Positions 58,923 to 64,000 of a DNA stretch of 64,000 nt are shown piece after piece. The notes under the pieces are model-generated. The model saw nothing but the letters and a program-made list of their open reading frames with translations, ran no database searches and was not told where the DNA came from. The translations under genes were made by a program, and so were the position numbers. This DNA is from Paenibacillus helianthi (GTDB taxonomy: Bacteria; Bacillota; Bacilli; Paenibacillales; Paenibacillaceae): positions 1 to 64,000 of the forward strand of contig NZ_LVWI01000045.1 of NCBI RefSeq assembly GCF_001909055.1, written 5' to 3'. Within the stretch, counting starts at the first letter, position 1, and every line of letters starts with the position of its first letter.

Positions 58923-60809
58923 TTATTCTGCAGCCTTAACTTTATCCGGGAGCTGCGTGACGTAGCTGTCCGAGAGCTGGCGCAGGCGCAGCGCGCGGTT
59001 GTACTCATCCTCGGTTCCGGCCGGAGACTTGTTTCCCGAGGCCAGACGGGATTGCGTATTATCCTCAAAGCTGTTGCCGGGGATCAGCAGCCCGGAGCTG
59101 GCGATAAAGGATCCGGTAGGCAGATAATAACGCTGCGGAAGCAGGTTATAGGCCTGGCTTGTCATGTCCTGTCCGAAGTGAATGTTGTTGTCCATGGACA
59201 CTCCCAGCAGACTAGCTGCAGTTGGCATGATATCCACTTCGCCGCCGACATGATCCAACGTCTGAGGCTGAATCGTCCCCTCATCATGGACAATCAGCGG
59301 GATGTTGAGCATATTGGCATATTCGTAGTCATGCCCGTAAATTTCCGTCATTAATTCCTTATCATCATGATCCAGTGAATAGATTGGCAACCCCATATGG
59401 TCTCCATAGACCATGATCAGGCTGTCATCCCATACACCATTTGCCTTAAGCTCATCCACGAACTGTCCAAAGGCATAGTCCGCATAATTTTGGGCCCGGA
59501 CATAATCCCCGACAAAAGTACCTTCATACCGCTCCGGCAGCTTCATCTTGTATTTTTCCTCAGGAATGGTGAATGGATGATGGGCAGACATTGAAATGAC
59601 CTGTGCATAAAAAGGTTTGCTGTCCGTATCCATTTCCTTCAGCTTATCAGAGGTCTTGCGGTAGAGCGCCTCGTCAGAGGGTCCGAAGAAAAAAGAATCC
59701 TCGTCTCCGAAGAACTTATGATCGTAATAATGTTCCCAGCCGAGTGCGCTGTAGAGCTCACCGCGGTTCCAGAACTCCACATCATTGGTATGGAAAGTAG
59801 CTGTCTGATAGCCGTTGTTCTGCAGTAGACGCGGCAGGCTGGGCAGCTCTTTGTCTACATAAGCCATGGTAGCCGCACCCTGCGGCGGAATATAGAAGGA
59901 AGAGTTCACTACAAATTCGGCATCTGATGTATTCCCCTGTCCGACCATTTGATAGAAGTTGGGGAAATACAGACTGTTCTCCATCAGATGGTTCAGGTTC
60001 GGTGTAATCTCTTGTCCGTCTAGCTTAAGCCCAAGCAGAAAGCTCTGGAACGACTCCAATTGAATAATGATGAGGTTTTTGCCCTTGGCTATGCCTTGAA
60101 GCGGTGGGACTGCGGTGGTATCTATTCCCTTCAGCTTGTTGATCGCATCCTGGGTGATTTCACTGGCATTCACAAGCTCAGGTTTGTCTTTGGCAAAAAT
60201 CGTGTACGCCTCATAATTCAGAATGCCCATCTCCTGCGCCTTCTTGATCTCATTCATACTGGCCTTGTTGGGCAGGATATTGAACAGGCATAGAGCCAGG
60301 GAAACTGCAAACAGAAGACTATGCGAGAGTTTTCCGTTGCGGTGATTAATGTTATCCTTCTTGTAGGTCCGGCCCTTCTTATTAATAAAGAAATAGAAGC
60401 CCAGGACGATGATGTCGGCAAAGATCAGCAGATAATACGGATCCATCAGGGAGAATACGCTGTTACGTACAGCAGTGACCTGATTGACCTGTTCCGCCGC
60501 ATGGTAAGTTACGATGACGCCGTAATATTTGAAGTACATAATGGCGGCAAAAAAGATTGCGGTGACAAGCAGATTAACCGTCATGTAATAGCCAAGCTTC
60601 CGTTTGGAAGCGAAGCGTTCGATCAGGGCAAATAAGGCCCAGACAAAGGGAATCTCTGTTAAGAGTGTTTTCCAGGAGGCCAAATCCCCAAAGATTACGC
60701 CCCAGGCAAGAAAACTCTTCAGGATAAAAAGAATGGAGAAAAACACGAATGGTTTGAACAGCCATCGTTTAACGGGTAAGGATGACACAGCTTCGCCTTC
60801 TTTCTGCAT
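58923..60809 (-). CDS. LTA synthase-family sulfatase-like membrane protein
   Basis: A 628-residue membrane protein of the LtaS family. Five N-terminal helices (about 20-180) are followed by an extracellular sulfatase-fold domain. The catalytic Thr 294 lies in GQGNTSDAEF, metal ligands include Glu 252 (QLESFQS), and YGDHMG supplies Asp and His. LtaS enzymes polymerise glycerol phosphate from phosphatidylglycerol into lipoteichoic acid. A primase or a related phosphoglycerol transferase is also possible. The ribosome site is weak. The ATG at 60809 is preferred over a start four codons earlier. The 60810-61047 gap has no gene that I can support. Confidence 0.87.
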   Translation of the reverse strand: MQKEGEAVSSLPVKRWLFKPFVFFSILFILKSFLAWGVIFGDLASWKTLLTEIPFVWALFALIERFASKRKLGYYMTVNLLVTAIFFAAIMYFKYYGVIVTYHAAEQVNQVTAVRNSVFSLMDPYYLLIFADIIVLGFYFFINKKGRTYKKDNINHRNGKLSHSLLFAVSLALCLFNILPNKASMNEIKKAQEMGILNYEAYTIFAKDKPELVNASEITQDAINKLKGIDTTAVPPLQGIAKGKNLIIIQLESFQSFLLGLKLDGQEITPNLNHLMENSLYFPNFYQMVGQGNTSDAEFVVNSSFYIPPQGAATMAYVDKELPSLPRLLQNNGYQTATFHTNDVEFWNRGELYSALGWEHYYDHKFFGDEDSFFFGPSDEALYRKTSDKLKEMDTDSKPFYAQVISMSAHHPFTIPEEKYKMKLPERYEGTFVGDYVRAQNYADYAFGQFVDELKANGVWDDSLIMVYGDHMGLPIYSLDHDDKELMTEIYGHDYEYANMLNIPLIVHDEGTIQPQTLDHVGGEVDIMPTAASLLGVSMDNNIHFGQDMTSQAYNLLPQRYYLPTGSFIASSGLLIPGNSFEDNTQSRLASGNKSPAGTEDEYNRALRLRQLSDSYVTQLPDKVKAAE

Positions 60810-61047
60810 AATAAACACCAATTCCCGGCTAGGAGGAAGAGGTACAAGATAAGAATTCCATTATTAATAGACCTAATTATGCAGCGCTGGGCGACGATTG
60901 TCAAAAATCAGAAATGCCGTATAGCCACCCGGTAAAGAGCAATTTGAAATGCAGACCTGTGAAGCCTGGAAGATTAACGCTTAATGGTGGTATACCGGAG
61001 GAAAAGGGCGGAAATAAGGTGGGGTTAGCGGTGGAGGAGGAAGAAAC

Positions 61048-63351
61048 ATGGACTGTGCAGAGGTATTTCTTTCGGTACGAACACTCGTGGAATATGCTTT
61101 CAGCAGCGGCAGCCTGGAACCGGGTTTCCGGAGCGGCTCAGCCATGGCGGAAGGCACGCGTATTCACCAGCATATTCAGAAGCAATATAAAGAAGGAGAC
61201 CGCAAAGAGGTCTATCTCAAGACGGAGATTCCTTATGAGGACCTTCTGTTCATCATCGATGGGCGCTGTGACGGACTGTTAGCCGGAGAAGATGGCACTC
61301 TGATTGTAGAGGAGATCAAATCCATTGCCGGACCTCTGGATTCCACCCAGGAAGGGCGGGAGGTTCATTGGGCGCAGGCGTTAATGTATGCCTATATGAT
61401 CACACTTGAGCAGGAGCTTGCTTCAATTGAAGTGAAGCTCACCTATGTTCTTAGGGGCAGCGACGAGCAGCGCAGCCTGTACCGGAAGGCTACCCGCGAA
61501 GAACTTGCAGCCTTTGCCGCTGACACGGTTGCAAGGTATGCACCTTATGCGAAACTGAGGATACGCCATGGGGCGCTGAGGGATGAGAGTATCCGGAGTC
61601 TGACCTTTCCCTTCCCGGACTATCGGCAGGGTCAGCGGCATTTCGCTGCCGCCGTCTATAAGACGGCTGCCGAAGGTGTGAATCTGTTCGCCCAGGCACC
61701 CACAGGCATCGGTAAAACGATGTCGACCCTTTTCCCGGCGGTAAAAGCACTGGGTGAAGGGATAATATCAGGTATCTTCTATTTGACCGCCAAGACGGTT
61801 ACCCGGTTTGCGGCGCAGGAAGCGGTCCTGCTGCTGGTTGCCGGCGGTCTTCATCTGCATGCTATCACCCTGACGGCCAAGGAGAAGGCCTGCTTCCGGG
61901 AGGAATGCGGCAAGGAGGGCTGCCCGTTTGCCGAGGGCTATTATGACCGGGTGAATGCGGCGCTGCTGGACATGCTGGAGCATGAAACCCTGATGACACA
62001 GGAGATCATCGCCGGATATGCCCGGAGGCATGAGGTATGCCCGTTTGAGTTCTCGCTGGATGCGGCTTATGCCTGCGATATGGTCATCTGCGACTACAAC
62101 TATATCTATGATCCCCGGATCAGCCTGAAACGGTTGCCGGAGGAACGGAAGAAGAAGACGGTGCTGCTGGTGGATGAGGCTCATAATCTGGTCGACCGGG
62201 GCAGGGAAATGTTCTCCGCCTCGCTGACCAAGGCGCCGTTTCTGAGCCTGCAGCGGCAGTATAAGACGGTAAACCGCAAGCTTGGTGCTGCGTCCAAGGC
62301 GGTGAATGCTTTTTTCATTGCGCTGCGCAAAAGCTGTAGTGAAGATGGAGAGGGACAATGGGCTGAATATCCTGAGGACTTGCCGCTGCTGCTGGAGGCC
62401 TTTGCCGCTGAAGCGGAATTAGAACTGCTGAGTCCATCCTCTTCGCTTGTAGCTCTGCCGGATGAAGAGGAAGACAGCCTGCTGGATACTTATTATGCAG
62501 TCCAGGGCATGCTGCGCACATTGAAGACTTATGACGAACGGTATGTCACCTACGCAGAGGTAAGGCGCGGTGATGTATTCCTGAAGTTGTTCAATCTGGA
62601 CCCCTCGCATCTGCTGCAGCAGATGGCCAAGGGCTTCCGCAGCCAGATTCTCTTCTCTGCGACACTCTCGCCCATGTCTTATTACCGGGACATGATTGGT
62701 TCGGCGGAGGAGGATTATAGCCTGCGTGTGGCTTCCCCCTTTCACAAAGAGCAGTGGGAGGTGTCCGTGCTTCCGGTATCCACCCGCTATCATGACCGTG
62801 CCTATTCTCTGGTGCCGCTCAGTGATACACTGCGGGGGATGGCTGCGAAAAAGGGGAACTATCTGGTGTTTTTTCCTTCCTACGCGTATTTGCAGAACGT
62901 CTTCGAGGTGTTTACGGACAAGTATCCTGAGATCATGACTCTGGTGCAGGGGAGCGGCATGAGCGAGCAGGCGAGGGAGGAATTCCTCTCTTCGTTTCGT
63001 CCGGACAACCCGGAAACGCTGCTTGGCTTTGCGGTGCTTGGCGGGATTTTCTCGGAGGGTGTCGATTTGCCTGGAGACCGCCTGAACGGTGTAATGATTG
63101 TCGGCGTCGGCCTGCCGCAGGTCGGGCTGGAGCGCAATCTGCTGCGCGGCTATTTTCAGTCCCAAGGCAAGAACGGATTTGACTATGCCTATGTCTATCC
63201 GGGCATGTGCAAGGTCCAGCAGGCGGGCGGGCGGCTGATCCGCAGCGAGAGTGACAGCGGGATTATCGTGCTGGCGGATGACCGTTTCCTGCACCAGCCT
63301 TATGCGGACCTGCTGCCCGAAGAGTGGCGGGACTACCTTATCCGCACCTGA
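61048..63351 (+). CDS. Fused PD-(D/E)XK nuclease and Fe-S helicase (XPD/DinG type)
   Basis: A 767-residue protein with two enzyme parts. Residues 1-180 form a RecB/Cas4-like nuclease with His 40, Asp 75 and Glu 89-x-Lys 91 in order. Residues 190-767 form a superfamily 2 helicase of the XPD/DinG group. It has Walker A PTGIGKT (218-224), four cysteines for an Fe-S cluster (282, 287, 292, 331), DEAH 376-379, FSATLSP and the QAGGRLIRS motif VI. It should unwind and cut DNA during repair or recombination. GGAGGAGG precedes the ATG. It appears to be transcribed alone, with the following Gfo/Idh gene 52 bp away. Confidence 0.9.
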   Translation: MDCAEVFLSVRTLVEYAFSSGSLEPGFRSGSAMAEGTRIHQHIQKQYKEGDRKEVYLKTEIPYEDLLFIIDGRCDGLLAGEDGTLIVEEIKSIAGPLDSTQEGREVHWAQALMYAYMITLEQELASIEVKLTYVLRGSDEQRSLYRKATREELAAFAADTVARYAPYAKLRIRHGALRDESIRSLTFPFPDYRQGQRHFAAAVYKTAAEGVNLFAQAPTGIGKTMSTLFPAVKALGEGIISGIFYLTAKTVTRFAAQEAVLLLVAGGLHLHAITLTAKEKACFREECGKEGCPFAEGYYDRVNAALLDMLEHETLMTQEIIAGYARRHEVCPFEFSLDAAYACDMVICDYNYIYDPRISLKRLPEERKKKTVLLVDEAHNLVDRGREMFSASLTKAPFLSLQRQYKTVNRKLGAASKAVNAFFIALRKSCSEDGEGQWAEYPEDLPLLLEAFAAEAELELLSPSSSLVALPDEEEDSLLDTYYAVQGMLRTLKTYDERYVTYAEVRRGDVFLKLFNLDPSHLLQQMAKGFRSQILFSATLSPMSYYRDMIGSAEEDYSLRVASPFHKEQWEVSVLPVSTRYHDRAYSLVPLSDTLRGMAAKKGNYLVFFPSYAYLQNVFEVFTDKYPEIMTLVQGSGMSEQAREEFLSSFRPDNPETLLGFAVLGGIFSEGVDLPGDRLNGVMIVGVGLPQVGLERNLLRGYFQSQGKNGFDYAYVYPGMCKVQQAGGRLIRSESDSGIIVLADDRFLHQPYADLLPEEWRDYLIRT

Positions 63352-63403
63352 ACGGGTATAATCTTTGAAAAGGTATACATCCAGATTTACGGGAGGTAAA
63401 ATG

Positions 63404-64000
63404 ATGACACTTCATATAGGGATTGTAGGAACGGGCTGGTTCTCCAAGGTGCATGCCGACCTGCTGGCAGGAATGGAGGATGTGAAGCTCCAGGCCATCT
63501 GCGGCAGCACTAAGCAAAAAGGCGAAGAGATGGCTAGTGCCTACAGTGCCGAAGGGTATGGGGAAATTACAGAGATGTTGGATGCCCACAAGCTGGATGC
63601 GGTGTACGTTTGTGTGCCTCCACAGTCTCATGGAACGATAGAGCGGGCGCTGATCCGCAGGGATATTCCTTTTTTTGTGGAAAAGCCTCTGGGCTCGAGT
63701 ACGGAGATTCCGGCCAGCCTGCTGCAGGATATTAAGGAGCATGGACTCTTGACCTCGGTTGGCTACCACTTCCGCTATCAGGAGAATATTGCCCGGCTGA
63801 AGAAATTACTTAGCGGGGATAAGGTGGGGATGATTGTCGGACAGTGGATGGGCGGCATGCCGGGTGTAGCCTGGTGGCGCGATCAGGAGCAGTCCGGCGG
63901 ACAATTTACCGAGCAGACCACCCACATCGTCGATCTGCTTCGCTATCTGGGCGGAGAGGTGACAGAGGTCTACGGCATGTTCGGCAACCGCATCATGCAT
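63404..64000 (+). CDS. Gfo/Idh/MocA-family oxidoreductase, truncated by the window end
   Basis: The first 199 codons of a gene that runs off the right edge. The Rossmann motif GIVGTGWFSKVHADLL is at the N-terminus and VEKPLGSS carries the EKP motif near residue 93. HIVDLLRYLGGEV near 181 is a usual family element. The protein is an NAD(P)-dependent dehydrogenase of unknown substrate. Two ATGs (63401, 63404) follow GGGAGGT. The second, with about 6 nt spacing, is preferred. It may be co-transcribed with the helicase gene. Confidence 0.85.
   Translation, partial: MTLHIGIVGTGWFSKVHADLLAGMEDVKLQAICGSTKQKGEEMASAYSAEGYGEITEMLDAHKLDAVYVCVPPQSHGTIERALIRRDIPFFVEKPLGSSTEIPASLLQDIKEHGLLTSVGYHFRYQENIARLKKLLSGDKVGMIVGQWMGGMPGVAWWRDQEQSGGQFTEQTTHIVDLLRYLGGEVTEVYGMFGNRIMH

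Noticed and set aside
61048..61590. cas4 gene of a CRISPR system
   Set aside because: The nuclease domain is fused to a helicase and no cas gene or array is present.
62419..63294. 291-codon open frame antisense to the nuclease-helicase
   Set aside because: It lies fully within the helicase domain on the other strand, with no motif or ribosome site.

Overview
The window looks like chromosome from a Gram-positive, Paenibacillus-like member of the Bacillota. This rests on strong GGAGG-type ribosome sites with ATG/GTG/TTG starts, GC that looks to be in the low fifties percent (judged by eye), MprF and a lipoteichoic-acid-synthase-like protein, a lipoprotein binding protein, an MhqR-type quinone regulon, futalosine-route menaquinone genes, and many membrane GGDEF/EAL proteins. 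No rRNA, tRNA, CRISPR array, prophage or intact transposase was seen. The last gene runs off the right edge.

Layout. 1-2.7 kb: repeat-rich DNA around a PD-(D/E)XK/winged-helix protein and a SAM methyltransferase. 2.7-4.3 kb: mqnB-mqnD. 4.5-7.2 kb: mhqR and a quinone-detoxification operon (DoxX, extradiol dioxygenase, MhqD esterase) that share an operator motif. 7.3-17.2 kb: MFS and DMT exporters, an FlxA-like protein, MprF, a nitroreductase, and an ECF transporter (EcfA1 and a fused EcfA-EcfT) divergent from bioY. 17.2-22 kb: alpha-amylase, a DUF72 protein, a metallo-beta-lactamase-fold hydrolase, and repeat-rich intergenic DNA. 22-23.6 kb: a diguanylate cyclase. 24-37.1 kb: a reductive pyrimidine catabolism locus with an ABC importer, MmsA, an omega-aminotransferase, a PucR regulator, PreT-PreA, dihydropyrimidinase and a small unknown protein. 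37.2-41.7 kb: a TVP38-like protein, a cysteine-desulfurase-like enzyme, a DsrE-like protein, an AraC regulator and a small membrane protein. 41.8-56.2 kb: three GGDEF-EAL proteins, an acetate transporter, a UbiA prenyltransferase behind a Fur-like box, a Gfo/Idh oxidoreductase, an ABC exporter and a chemotaxis receptor. 56.4-64 kb: a MarR regulator, an AT-richer pair (nitronate monooxygenase, TetR), an LtaS-like protein, a nuclease-helicase fusion and a second Gfo/Idh gene.

How the genes work together. The 24-37 kb locus forms a near-complete uracil/thymine route: import, reduction by PreTA, ring opening by HydA, transamination, and oxidation to acetyl- or propionyl-CoA by MmsA. The beta-ureidopropionase step is absent. 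Its two plus-strand arms share a 17-nt palindrome at nearly the same distance from their first start codons. mqnB, mqnD and possibly the UbiA gene at 47.5 kb belong to menaquinone synthesis, and the mhq operon protects against quinones.

The most unusual signal is non-coding. A 175-nt element built from four 17-nt boxes in a nested dyad (two left-facing, two right-facing, fixed spacing) occurs three times, at 113-287, 17490-17664 and 21664-21838. Two copies lie between convergent genes, and the third lies downstream of the gene to its right. I do not recognise it as a named family.
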